A stretch of 64,000 bases of DNA from Charina bottae. Taxonomy: Eukaryota; Chordata; Lepidosauria; Squamata; Charinaidae. The notes under the pieces were generated by a model. That model was not told the origin of the DNA, made no database searches, and saw only the letters and a program-made list of their open reading frames with translations. Below are positions 1-10,881 of this stretch, in pieces. Position 1 is the first letter of the stretch. Each line of letters begins with the position of its first letter. Where the stretch lies: NCBI GenBank assembly GCA_023362775.1, contig JALMGJ010000006.1, positions 10,682,501-10,746,500 on the forward strand, written 5' to 3'. A program made the translations under genes and the position numbers.

Positions 1-175
1 ATTCTCTATTTTCAGTTTAAGAACACTGTTAATGCAAATCTACAGGCCTACACATGAAACAAACATAATAATTTTATAACTTCTGGCCTATTTTTGAGTC
101 TGAATGTGCATGGGCTCCCCGAGGCCTGAAAAATATTTCAGGGGTTCCTCCAGGGTCAAAAGGTTGAGAAAGGCT
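1..175 (-). mobile_element. hAT-type non-autonomous element, partial (family C)
   Basis: The right end reads as the reverse complement of CAGCCTTTCTCAACC, the terminus of a family found again near 10.5, 21.2 and 32.0 kb. The interior (ggggttcctccagggtc, heavily shared with those copies) matches over its whole visible length. The left side is cut by the window edge, so length and target duplication cannot be judged. The start resembles the SPIN/Charlie style of hAT terminus, but assignment to hAT rests mainly on the better preserved copy at 21184-21498. No coding capacity is seen. Confidence 0.7.
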
Positions 176-582
176 GGCCTCGTGGGTTGTCTCATGAAAC
201 CCCATAGCAGCCAGGGAGTGATCCATCCACAACAACACAATGCCCCCTTCCCACTTTCAGATCATGCGGTGTCTGTCTGGAGACAAAAACTTATTCTAAC
301 ATGTGACCTCCTCTGTGTGTCTAGCCTTCAACGAACTGGGTCAAGTCCATGGTTGGCATGGAGGGGCCATGAACTCCTGGGCTGCCTCTGCTCTTGATAG
401 CTGCCAAACCAAACTGCTCTTCTGTTCAGCTTTGTCTTAGACTAGTGGTCCCTAGGAGGTTCAGCTGTGGAAGGAAGTGGTAGGTAACAGTGGTAGGAAG
501 AGCAGAATGGTACAGCAGCAGCAGTAATAATTACAATGACGTCAATGTAGCATTGCTTTTTATCAATTTGGTACTTGTCTGG
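176..582. other. Unassigned sequence
   Basis: No repeat family, RNA gene or convincing exon is recognised here. Short open frames exist but have no protein-like features. Confidence 0.5.
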
Positions 583-719
583 TGGATGGATGATGTTCTG
601 GAGGTGACGGACTCAACCGTGGGGGAGCTGGGGATGGTGACGGCCGACAGGAAGCTCTGGCGTGGGCTGGTCCATGAAGTCATGAAGAGTCGGAAGCGAC
701 TGAATGAATAAAGAACAAA
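583..719 (+). mobile_element. BovB LINE 3' end fragment (type A)
   Basis: Encodes the last ~43 residues of the BovB ORF (DVLEVTDSTVGELGMVTADR onwards, ending in the KRLNE-type C-terminus), followed by a short tail rich in aacaaaa. It is nearly identical to the C-terminal end of the intact element at 10882-13983. It is severely 5' truncated, as is usual for target-primed insertions. Confidence 0.85.
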
Positions 720-751
720 AGGAGTTGCTCTACATAGGTCTTCACCCACCC

Positions 752-1189
752 TTCAGAACATCATAGTAACCTATGGCTGCGAGAGCTGGACCATAAGGAA
801 GGCTGAGCGAAGGAAGATAGATGCTTTTGAACTGTGGTGTTGGAGGAAAATCCTGAGAGTGCCTTGGACTGCAAGAAGATCAAACCAGTCCGTACTCCAG
901 GAAATAAAGCCAGACTGCTCACTGGAGGGAATGATATTCAAGGCAAAACTGAAGTACTTTGGCCACATAATGAGAAGACAGGATACCCTGGAGGAGAAGC
1001 TGATGCTAGGGAAAGTGGAAGGCCAAAGGAAGAGGGGCCGACCAAGGGCAAGATGGATGGATGATATTCTGGAGGTGACGGACTCAACTGTGGGGGAGCT
1101 GGGGATGGTGACGGCTGACAGGAAGCTCTGGCGTGGGCTGGTCCATGAAGTCACGAAGAGTCGGAAGTGACTGAACAAATAAACAACAA
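752..1189 (+). mobile_element. BovB LINE 3' end fragment (type A), second copy
   Basis: A longer 5'-truncated BovB end, starting at the segment coding for TYGCESWTIRKAERRKIDAF and running to the tail AATAAACAACAAAC. The coding frame is open until TGA at 1168-1170. That stop replaces the CGA (Arg) codon of the intact copy, a typical CpG decay change. It lies about 30 bp after the previous fragment but starts more 5' in the element, so it is a separate insertion rather than a continuation. Confidence 0.88.
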
Positions 1190-1384
1190 ACTTGTCTGGT
1201 GGAACACTGCAACCAGATAGGTAGGCCAGGAAGGCCTCAGTGGAGGCACATGAGGGTCTGGTGAGCCCAAACTTGATCATGACATGAGATACATTGCTAT
1301 GTGTGTGCATTTCAACATTAACAGGATGTCCAGAAAATCAGATCTCTCACAGATCTCTCACATCATGGGGGTGGTTGATCCCAT

Positions 1385-1540
1385 AATATCCTTCTTTTTA
1401 TTAATACTATCTTGCCAACTGGATTTTATAATTATTTATTGTATTGATTGGTGTGACTTTGTATTTTATATTCTATTTTAATCAGTTTTATTGTAAACCG
1501 CCCAGAGTCCCCCGTTGGGGGAGATGGGTGGTCATATAAA

Positions 1541-1609
<69 letters not shown>

Positions 1610-1612
1610 AGA
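1385..1612 (+). mobile_element. L2-like LINE 3' end with AAAT/AAT tail
   Basis: Contains the L2-type 3' motif (TTGTAAACCGCCCAGAGTCC, then gagatgggtggtcatataaa) followed by an (AAAT)n tail that passes into (AAT)n. The same motif occurs at 15.5, 37.9, 41.2, 51.7, 58.9 and 60.1 kb. Only the 3' untranslated part is present; no reverse transcriptase is left. Confidence 0.75.
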
Positions 1613-3449
1613 GATCACTCATCTTTACATAAGGTTCCCTGTCTTCCTTTTCATAATGTATAATAAAATCTGGTGCCCAAATATCATCAGCACCTAGTTG
1701 AACATGGCCAATCCTGAAAAAAAAAGCAGGGGTGGTCCTGCTTAGGAGGACTATGCAGAGCTTTAGATCCAAAGGCCAAAAAGTTGCTTTGATGGACATG
1801 GCTTCCCTCATGTGGTCTTGTCTCCACATCTGTATCTTTTCCTGGGATCACACAGCTATTTTCGCCACTGCAGTGTAATCACATCAAAACAGGAAAAAAG
1901 AAAACATGGTCAGTACTTAGTACTTAGAAAACACTAGAAAATTCCAGGGCTATAAAATCTGGAAGAAGGTAATGACAAAACCCTTCCAAATGACATGGAT
2001 GTGTCTTTGAAGTCACCGGGAGATGAGAATGACTTCAGTGAGTCTTTATTTTACTAGTGGTTCTGAACTAACTGGAACAGAGGCCAGAAACAGGACACTG
2101 TGAAGTTGCCAAGCTACAGGTTAAATTCTGTGGAATGTTACCAAGGGGGCTACAGACCCTCTATTATTGGCAGAAGTGCTGCGTTTCTCTGACTAAGTAG
2201 GCGGTTGACTTGTGGAGTGAATGAAATTTCTTGAGCTTACAAGTCACACAACTCTCTCAAGCTTGCAGGCTTAATCCCATGACTCTGTAGAGGACCTGGG
2301 CTGTGGCAGACCATGGAGAAAATCTAAGGTCCAGTCTCTGATATCTCCAATTTAGAAGATCAAATGGGAGCGTGACAGGAAACACTTTGCTCTGCCCGGA
2401 GAAAGGGAAGATATCATGGAGTAAATGAGGAAATGCTTCGCCTTTGATAGAAGGTATTTCAGAACTGCTGATCTATGGATCTAAAGCCAAGAACTGGATG
2501 GGCCAGGTGTATTAAATGATGCCTCCTCTTATCTGCCCTTTAAATTGTTCTGATCGCCATCATTTCTTTTTAACGCCAATTACCCAGCTTCTACAGAAGA
2601 CAAGGACTATGTTGATGCTGTATGATTCATTCCAAACAGAAGGCAACGAACATTCGCATCGACGCATTCCAAGGCTAGCTACTGTAGCACAAGTACTTTC
2701 AGCCGGCGCTGTGATATTAATTTTATTAAAAATGGTTTAAGACTTGTAAATATCACTGGAACTTAGCAAAATGAACGTTATTAAATCCTTCTGGTGATGG
2801 GGAAAACCAACAAAGGGATTTGCAGTGGTTTCTGTAATTAATTGCTCTGTCATGATTTATATTAACTTACAGTATGACTCCATTAGCCCTGGACCTGTCA
2901 TCTCAACTCAAGGAACCACCAAATAATCACTACCATATTAAAGAATAAATTAGTTTTTGGCTGGAAGCCTAGTTGTGGAATGTTTCATTTGTGTCTGCCC
3001 TAGACATATGTACCTAATAAAAGTTGGGAAGAACGAGTTAACACACAGCTACATCAACGTCCATCAGCTGTATTTTACTCAGTGTGATTGGCATTGTTCA
3101 TTAGCACTAACAAATCACTTTGCATCAATCTCAGTGTCTCTTATTTTCTCCTTTTTTGGGGAACACCTTTAGATGTTCCCTGAAGCCAAAGATAAAAGAA
3201 ACAAGGAACTTTCCCCCTTCTTCCGTCTGCCCCTGGAGTTTTCTTTCTCTTCCCCTTTTGTGTTTTGTGGCCTGTGGTTGTAGTAATAACTTCATCTGGT
3301 TTTGGTTAACACTTCATTATCCTGGGCTTGGATAAATTATCCTGTTGGTCGCTTTCCATTCTCAGACACGTGGGGGAAGCCAAGGTCTCAGCTGCTACTT
3401 ATGGCTGATTATAAGATTTGTAAGATTCTCTTAAGACATCCATGGCTTT
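1613..3449. other. Unassigned, apparently single-copy sequence
   Basis: No mobile element or gene is recognised. About 2510-2790 differs from its surroundings: it is free of microsatellites, keeps several CpG sites in an AT-rich context and looks like single-copy DNA. That makes it a candidate conserved non-coding segment, which only a cross-species alignment could confirm. Confidence 0.4.
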
Positions 3450-3469
3450 GATCATTTGGAGCCATTGAG

Positions 3470-6400
3470 GTGGTTTGGACTAGCAATAGTAGCTGCATGA
3501 TTCTGCTCCTCTCCACGGTATTGGGTGCTGCTGCTGCTGCTGCTGCTTCTTCTTCTTTGGAAGAAGAAATGCTTGATGGCACTCCATGGGTTTCCCTAAT
3601 GACCATTAAGGAGCTGGGAGAGCAGTTTCCACCACTAATGGCAATAATCCAATTAGCTCCTTATATAGAGCGGAGGGCAATTCCAAGTAGCTCCAGAAAG
3701 AGTGAAACGGCTGGGCCAAAGCCGAAAGGACACTCAGTTGTGGATGTGTCTGGAAGTGGAAGGAAAGTCCGATGCTGTAAAGAACAATATTGCATAGGAA
3801 CCTGGAATGTAAGATCTATGAATCAAGGTAAGCTGGATGTGGTCAAACATGAGATGACAAGATTGAACATCGACATCTTGGGAATCAGCGAACTAAAATG
3901 GACAGGAATGGGCGAATTTAATTCAGGAGACCATTATATATACTAATGTGGGCAAGAATCCCTTAGAAGAAATGGAGTAGCTCTCATAGTCAGTAAAAGA
4001 GTGGGAAAGGCAGTACTGGGGTACAACCTCAAAAACGACAGAATGCTTTCAGTTCGAATCCAAGGCAAACCATTCAACATCACAGTGATCCAAGTCTATG
4101 CCCCAACCACTGATGCCGAAGAAGCTGAAGTTGACCTGTTCTATGAAGACCTACAACACCTTCTAGAACTAACACCAAAAAAAGATGTCCTTTTCATCAT
4201 AGGGGACTCGAATGCTAAAGTAGGAAGTCAAAAAATAACCAGAATAACAGGCAAGTTCGGCCTCGGAGTACAAAATGAAGCAGGGCAAAGGCTAATAGAG
4301 TTTTGTCAAGAGAACACGCTGGTTATAGCAAACACTCTTTTCCAACAACACAAGAGACGACTCTACACATGGACATCACCGTATGATCAATACCGAAATC
4401 AGATTGATTATATACTTTGCAGCCAAAGATGGAGAAGCTCTATACAACCAGCAAAAACAAGACCTGGAGCTGACTGTGGCTCAGATCATGAGCTTCTTAT
4501 CGCAAAATTGAGGCTTAAATTGAAGAACATAGAGAAAACCACTAGACCAGGGCTTTCCAAAGTGCCGCCGCTGGCGACACACCCGGCGGTGGCGACATGT
4601 GCGCGCACGGCAGTGGCGCGGGGGGGCGTGCGGCGGTGCGCGTGCACGGCGGCGGCGCGGGGGGGCGTGCGGCGGTGCGGGGGGCATGTGGCGGCGCGCA
4701 CGCGCACGGCGGCGGCGCGGGAGGGGCGTGCGGCGGCGCGGGGGCGTGCGGCGGCGCGCGCGTGCATGGCGGCCACCGTGCGCGCGCTGCCGCTTCCGGG
4801 TGGTGTGGCGACACACCACGCTGTGTGTGGCGACACACTTTTGTGTCGCGACACACAGTTTGGAAAGCTCTGCACTAGACCAATCAGGTATGACCTAAAT
4901 CATATCCCTTATGAATATACAATGGAGGTGAGGAATAGATTTAAAGGATTAGACCTGGTAGACAGAGTGCCTGAAGAACTATGGATGGAGGTTCGTAACA
5001 TTGTACAGGAGGCAGCAACTAAAACCATCCCAAAGAAAAAGAAATGCAAGAAAGCAAAGTGGCTGACTGATGAGGCTTTACAAATAGCTGAGGAAAGAAG
5101 GGAAGCGAAAGGCAAGGGAGAAAGGGAAAGATATAAACAACTGAATGCAGAATTCCAGAGAATAGCAAGGAGAGATAAGAAGGCCTTCTTAAATGAACAA
5201 TGCAAAGAAATCGAGGAAAACAATAGAATGGGGAAGACTAGAGATCTCTTCAAGAAAATCGGAGATATCAAGGGAACGTTTTGTGCAAAGATGGGCATGA
5301 TAAAGGACAAAAAAGGCAGGGACCTAACAGAAGCAGAAGAGATTAAGAAGAGGTGGCAAGAATACACAGAAGAACTATACAAGAAAGATCTTAATATCCC
5401 TGATAAATACGATGGTGTAGTCACTGACCTTGAGCCGGACATCCTAGAGAGTGAAGTCAAGTGGGCCTTAGGAAGCATTACTAACAACAAAGCTAGCGGA
5501 GAAGACAGTATCCCAGCTGAGCTATTTAAAATCCTAAAAGATGATGCTGTTAAAGTGCTGCACTCAATATGCCAACAAATTTGGAAAACTCAACAGTGGC
5601 CACAGGATTGGAAAAGGTCAGTTTACGTTCCAATTCCAAAGATTGCAATGCCAAAGAATGTTCAAACTACCGTACAATTGCACTCATTTCACATGCTAGC
5701 AAGGTTATGCTCAAAATCCTACAAGCTAGGCTTCAGCAGTGTGTGAACCGAGAACTACCAGAAGTGCAAGCTGGGTTTCGAAGAGGCAGAGGAACTAGAG
5801 ATCAGATTGCCAACATTCGCTGGATCATGGAAAAAGCAAGAGAGTTCCAGAAAAACATCTACTTCTTCTTCATTGACTACGCTAAAGCCTTTGATTGTGT
5901 GGATCACAACAAACTGTGGCAAAGTCTTAAAGAGATGGGAGTACCAGACCACCTTACCTGTCTCCTGAGAAACCTGTATGTGGGTCAAGAAGCAACAGTT
6001 AGAACCGGACATGGAACAACCGACTGGTTCAAAATTGGGAAAGGAGTACGACAAGGCTGTATATTATCACCCTGCTTATTTAACTTATATGCAGAGTACA
6101 TCATGAGAAATGCCGGGCTGGATGAATCACAAGCCGGAGTTAAGATTGCCGGGAGAAATATCAACAACCTCAGATATGCAGACGATACCACCCTAATGGC
6201 AGAAAGTGAAGAGGAACTAAAGAGCCTCTTGATGAGGGTGAAAGAGGAGAGTGCAAAAGCTGGCTTGAAACTCAACATTAAAAAAACCCAGATCATGGCA
6301 TCTGGTCCCATCACTTCCTGGCAAATAGAAGGGGAAGAAATGGAAGCAGTGACAGATTTTATTTTCTTGGGCTCCAAGATCACCGCAGACGGTGACTGCA

Positions 6401-6943
6401 GCCATGAAATTAAAAGACGCTTGCTCCTTGGGAGGAAAGCTATGGCAAACCTAGACAGCATATTAAAAAGCAGAGACATCAGCTTGCCGACAAAGGTCCA
6501 TATATTTAAAGCTATGGTTTTTCCAGTAGTAATGTATGGCTGTGAGAGTTGGACCATAAGGAAGGCTGAGCGCTGAAGAATTGATGCTTTCGAGCTGTGG
6601 TGCTGGAGAAGACTCTTGAGAGTCCCTTGGACTGCAAGGAGGTCAAACCAGTCAATCCTAAAGGAAATCAACCCTGACTGCTCATTGGAAGGACAGATGC
6701 TGAAGCTGAAGCTCAAATACTTTGGCCACCTAATGCGAAGAGGACTCACTGGAAAAGACCCTGATGCTGGGAAAGACTGAAGGCAAAAGGAGAAGGGGAC
6801 GGCAGAGGATGAGATGGTTAGATAGCATCACCGATGTAATGAACATGAATTTGAGTAAACTCCGAGAGACAGTGGAGGACAGGAAGGCCTGGCGTGCTAT
6901 GGTCCATGAGATCACGAAGAGTTGGACACGACTAAACGACTGA
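3470..6943 (+). pseudogene. BovB endonuclease/reverse transcriptase ORF, inactivated
   Basis: The protein would nick DNA with an APE-type endonuclease and copy its RNA with a reverse transcriptase. The endonuclease motifs are visible (GTWNVRSM near 3800, ELKWTG near 3890, SDHELL near 4485), as are the RT motifs (FFIDYAKAFDCVDH near 5870, RYADDTT near 6173). Breaks seen: TAA at 3944-3946 in the endonuclease; a conservative endonuclease GDWN reads GDSN near 4205; the hAT insertion at 4548-4872, which leaves the frame open; a frameshift near 5641, where PIPKKGNAKEC is expected; TGA at 6574-6576 replacing an Arg codon after KAE; and a two-base loss near 6735 that shifts the C-terminal domain. No functional product is expected. 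Confidence 0.9.
4548..4872 (-). mobile_element. GC-rich hAT non-autonomous element (family A), copy 1
   Basis: Terminal inverted repeats CAGGGCTTTCCAAA and TTTGGAAAGCTCTG are flanked by a perfect 8-bp target duplication, CACTAGAC (4540-4547 and 4873-4880). The interior is extremely GC- and CpG-rich, built of loosely repeated gcggcggcgcg-type units. Near one end is the perfect palindrome TGTGTCGCGACACA (4842-4855), shared with the copies at 56401 and 58339. The duplication has TA at its centre, as reported for Buster-type hAT elements. Element plus duplication is 333 bp, an exact multiple of three, so the BovB frame continues through it. No transposase is encoded. Confidence 0.88.
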
Positions 6944-7094
6944 AGAACAAAAATAGTTCTCCTTGAGTAGGAAGGCTGAGATGAGCCCAAGTAATATCCT
7001 CCTGCTTGGGAACTCCTGTTTCAGTTCTTGGAACAGGAATTGAGAAGGAGACAAGTACTGACATCCACTGAGCTGCTGGGCCTGCCTCCATAAT

Positions 7095-7886
7095 TTTTTT
7101 TTTAATCCGTTCAATTCTGTGTCCAATTCTTGGAGACTGCCTGGACAAGCCTCTGCAGTTTTCTTGGCAAGGCTTTTCAGAAGTGGTTTGCCATTGCCTC
7201 CTTCCTAGGGCTGAGAAAGAAGGACTGGCCCAAGGTCACCCAGCCAGCTTTCATGCCTGAGGCGGGACTAGAACTCTCAGTCTCCTGGTTTCCCATTGGC
7301 TCCTTCCTAGGGCTGAGAGAGAGTGACTGGCCCAAGGTCACCCAGCTGGCTTTCATGCCTAAGGCGGGACTAGAACTCTCAGTCTCCTGGTTTGTCATTG
7401 GCTCTTTCCTAGGACTGAGAGAAAATGACTGGCCCAAGGTCAACCAGCTGGCTTTGTGCCTAAGATGGGACTAGAACTCACGGTCTCTCGGTTTCTAGTC
7501 TGATGCCTTAACCCAGTGATGGCAAACCTTTTGGGCTCGGCGTGTCAAAAATACAGAAAATGCCTAACTTGACTCTGCTGGCATGTCAGACACATACCCC
7601 AAACCAAAGAGAAACAATTCTTTACATATTCATTTATTTTAACAAAATACAATCCAATTTTGGGTGGCCAAAAGGGCAGAGATGGGGGGGGGGAGATAGG
7701 TGGGTGGGGGAAGTTGTAGTGCCTTTTGTTTGTTCAGTTTCTTTGGTAACTCAAATAGGGAGAATAGCTGTTCCTGAGTGTTGGTGAATGGTGATGTGTC
7801 ACCCAAAATGTTGTGGCATGTCACCTTTGAAACATGTGTCATAGGTTCGCCATCACTGCCTTAACCACTGCACCAAACTGGCTCTC
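7095..7886 (-). mobile_element. tRNA-derived SINE with three internal 102-bp modules, split by a hAT element
   Basis: On the minus strand it starts with a tRNA-like head (gagccagtttggtgcagtgg, then a degenerate B box near gtgagttctag). It continues with a module containing gaccttgggccag and ends in an A-run beside an 11-bp target duplication GCCTCCATAAT (7084-7094 and 7887-7897). The anchor ggctgag recurs at 7209, 7311 and 7413, giving a period of exactly 102 bp. A 345-bp hAT element interrupts the head. Removing that insert and one target copy joins the head cleanly. The same SINE occurs at 28.1, 31.5, 54.1 and 57.3 kb. Confidence 0.82.
7514..7858 (+). mobile_element. hAT non-autonomous element (family B) nested in a SINE
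   Basis: Begins CAGTGATGGCAAACC and ends with its imperfect inverse GGTTCGCCATCACTG. The flanking 8-bp duplication CCTTAACC (7506-7513 and 7859-7866) is perfect and has TA at its centre. The length is 345 bp. The interior has a run of G near 7685 and no coding capacity. It inserted into the A-box region of the surrounding SINE, so it is younger than that SINE copy. Confidence 0.88.
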
Positions 7887-7996
7887 GCCTCCATAATAGG
7901 GAAGCTCTATTTATTCACCTATTGTTGGGGGGCAGATATCCAGTCTCTTCTCCTATTCCCTTGCTTTGTTGTCAAAGAGCCCCATGTTGTAAATTA

Positions 7997-8406
7997 CAGG
8001 TAGTCCTTGCTTAATGACAATTCGTTTAGTGACAGTTTGGACTTACAATGGTGCTGAAAAAAATGACTTATGACCGGTCCTCAAGCTTACGACTGTCGCA
8101 GTGTCCCCGTGGTCATGTGATCACGATTCGGGTGCTTGGCAACCGATTCACATTTATGACTGTCGCAGTGTCCCATGGTCATGTGATTGCCATTTTTGAC
8201 CTCCCTGGCCAGCTTCTGGCAAGCAAAATCAGTGGGTAACCATGTGATTCACTTGACGACCACGTGGTTCACTTAACACCCGTTGTGATTCGCTTAACGA
8301 CCACAGCAAAAAAGGTCGTAAAATCAGGTCGGTTTTGCTTAATGACTGCTTTGCTTAGCAACCGAAATTCCGGTCTCAATTGTGATAGTTAAGTGAGGAG
8401 TACCTG
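7997..8406. mobile_element. Tc1/mariner-Tigger-like miniature element
   Basis: Starts CAGGTAGTCCTTGCTTAATG and ends GAGGAGTACCTG, flanked by TA on both sides (7995-7996 and 8407-8408). The interior repeats short phrases such as ttaagtgaatc and ggtcatgtgatcac in both orientations, as in long-TIR Tigger-like elements. It has no transposase. A related, more decayed copy lies at 60918-61372. Confidence 0.75.
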
Positions 8407-8408
8407 TA

Positions 8409-10509
8409 GCAAGTGGACATTTCTATAGTTAAAGAAAAGAAATACAGCCACTTCTTATTACCTAAAGAAAATTGTTGAAGTTGTTATAAATGGGGAAGAT
8501 AATTGTTAGCCCTACTTAATCCCCGCTATTGTTCATTCCAGCATGGATCTACTGGGAGTAAAACTCCCACATTTGCTCTAAGCAGGGTCCATTGGGGAAT
8601 TCTTTAATATCCTTCTGCTCTGTAAAGGACAATTACTCTTGAGTGGATGAATGCAAGAGCTAACAGAAGGATAGCAATGATTGTGAACCCAGTTGGAGAC
8701 AAACCCCCCCCCCCCGCCAGCTTTTTAGGTTGGAAATAGATGATCCCAGGGAACACAGCCTTCTAACTGAAGTATCCCACTACAAGCAGTGCAGATACTG
8801 AAAGGTGGAGCAGAAATTATTTACTGTAAGTAAATAAGTAAGCAAATCAATTAACATGGGTGCAGCCTTGCTAGATATCTTGGGCCAGTCACTACTTCAT
8901 TGTCCTCAGCTGGCTAGGTTAGCGTGTCTGCATGTGCACGGTGAAATTAGTGCATGTCAGTCAACTCCTGAACACAAGTGTTTGATTGCTCATTGGACTG
9001 TAAGTTGATAATTGCCAGCATAAATATGTCATCTTGCTTAATAGAAATCTCATATAACATACCCAGTTAATCAAATTAACAGGAATGGATAACTTAAAAA
9101 AAATCATAGCCTACTCCTATGTATATGGTTACTCTGAAGTTAGTCCCTTGTGATTTTCTCCCAAGGGTAACTGCATAGGATCACAGCCTACAAGTTACTT
9201 TATTTTGATTAACTAACTAATTCTGTATTTAAGCTTCAAAGTATGGTGAAAGAAAAAAAAAGTCCCTAAGAAATTTCCTCTCCATGCTGTTTTTCTATCA
9301 GAAATCACACTGGCAACGCTCTAGTTTTGGATTGTGAGGACTGGAGGTGTGGTTGAAGGCTCCTTAGCCTAGAATGGCATTCCCTGTAAGGAAGGTCAGA
9401 CAGGAATCAAGATGACGCAATGCCCAGGAGAGTGAAGCTGCACCCTTAGAGTTCATCTTGTCCATAAAACCATTTCCCCAAGATAATGCCCTTGGGTTAT
9501 CTTGGAATACTTTGCACACATTCGAACAATGGGCCAATGAGTGTGTTGGCTGAGAATAATGGGAACTGTACCCCAACCCACTGGCCACATATCTATCTCA
9601 TCATGCCTTTATGGAAAATATGAATCTCACTTGTGAAAGCAGGACTACATGTGTCAGCCTTCCCAGGCAGACCAGACAGGAAACACGACCAGACGAACTA
9701 ATGCTACTTTATTGTAAGGCTACATTAACAGAATCTTGCAAGTTTAAAAGTACAGATCTCTTGCTGTCTCTTTTACAGTCTGAGAAGTTAGTCCCTTCTG
9801 AGCCTCTTTCTCCACCCATTATGCCACAGTGGGCTATGTCCTCTCTTATCTGATCGTTCCCTAGGCAGTATCTCTTCCCCCCATCTCCAAGGTCTTTCCC
9901 ACATGCCAGTACAACATGGGAGCAGGCTTAGAGCAATGGCCCATGTAGGCACCAAACAATCCACTTACTTCTGAACTGAACTCACACACAATCCATTTGA
10001 CCAGAGTAAAATGGGGTAAGTAGCTTGTGATTAGAAAGCTGTCCTTGTCTTACCTCAAGTGACCTAGGCCAACACTAGTAGAGTTTATGCATTTAGGCTG
10101 TGCATATTATATGCACACTGCTACTGTAGTTTCTTACCCTGAGTTCTGGGTTAAGCTCTTGGGTACTCTTCGGGGGCTTTTTAAAAAGGCTTAGAAGATA
10201 CATCTCTCTAGACAGTGGGGTGATAGAATGAGGAGGCAGGCAATCATAACTTGCAGAGCCTTTTCCAACCCAAAGGAGTGGTGTTATCTGCTAACGTGCC
10301 AGGCTAATTGATGGGTCCCTTGGTTCTGGAGAGGGCATGAACTAATGCATCACTCCAGCAGTTTCATTGGCAATAGATCTTTGCAAGATTGTCTGCCTTT
10401 GTAAATGAAAAGCAAAAGTGCACATTCTTTTAGTCCAGCTCAATGGGCTTTGCAGAGAAATCTCAGGCAGTCCAAGTTACCACAGCTGAGTTCAGAACTT
10501 CCTCTAAGG
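8409..10509. other. Unassigned sequence
   Basis: No recognisable element or gene. A poly-C run lies near 8705. Short ORFs here look random. Confidence 0.45.
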
Positions 10510-10665
10510 CAGCCTTTCTTAACCTTTTGACCCTGGAGGAACCCTTGAAATATTTTTCAGGCCTTGGGGAACCCCTGCACATTCAGGCTCAAATATAGGT
10601 CAGAAGTTACAAAACTATTATATTGGTTTCATAGGTAGGATCTTGCAATTTTATTTGTAGAGTTG
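10510..10665 (+). mobile_element. hAT-type element (family C), 5' part only
   Basis: Starts CAGCCTTTCTTAACC and follows the copy at 21184 for about 150 bp before ending just ahead of a microsatellite. The eight bases before it (CTCTAAGG) could be the target site, but the right end is missing, so no duplication can be tested. Confidence 0.65.
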
Positions 10666-10683
10666 TGATTCTATCTATCATCT

Positions 10684-10684
10684 A

Positions 10685-10747
<63 letters not shown>

Positions 10748-10826
10748 ATCTATATCTATATCTATATCTATATCTATATCTATATCTATATCTATATCTA
10801 TATCTATATCTATATCTATATCTATC

Positions 10827-10872
<46 letters not shown>

Positions 10873-10881
10873 ATCTATCTA
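10684..10881. repeat. Compound microsatellite (CTGT)n-(ATATCT)n-(ATCT)n
   Basis: Three simple-repeat blocks follow each other: CTGT units to about 10744, ATATCT units to about 10825, then ATCT units. It ends in ATCATCTATCTA, which is also found directly after the BovB element, so the BovB insertion split a pre-existing ATCT array. The open frames across it are repeat artefacts. Confidence 0.95.

Larger units (their letters stand above)
3450..6953 (+). mobile_element. RTE-BovB LINE, near full-length but dead (type B)
   Basis: A long BovB copy whose protein is closest to the form known from ruminants: it has the AVLGYNLKNDRMLSVRIQGK segment and ends in TRLND. The 5' boundary is uncertain (placed near 3450); the 3' end is at the ACGACTGAAGAACAAAA tail. 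A 325-bp hAT element sits inside the endonuclease/RT linker. It differs consistently from the intact copy at 10882-13983 (for example MNMNLSKLRETVEDRKAWRA-like versus GELGMVTADRKLWRGL-like C-termini), so at least two BovB lineages are present. Confidence 0.93.

Noticed and set aside
4481..4898. Arg/Ala/Pro-rich frames on both strands in the GC-rich block
   Set aside because: The block is a hAT element with clear ends and target duplication; lack of stops comes from its GC content. The same holds for 56382-56821 and 58241-58687.
7177..7474. Repeat array resembling a CRISPR or a tandem-repeat protein
   Set aside because: The 102-bp units lie inside a SINE, have no spacer/repeat structure, and recur at other SINE copies. 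This is a eukaryotic window.
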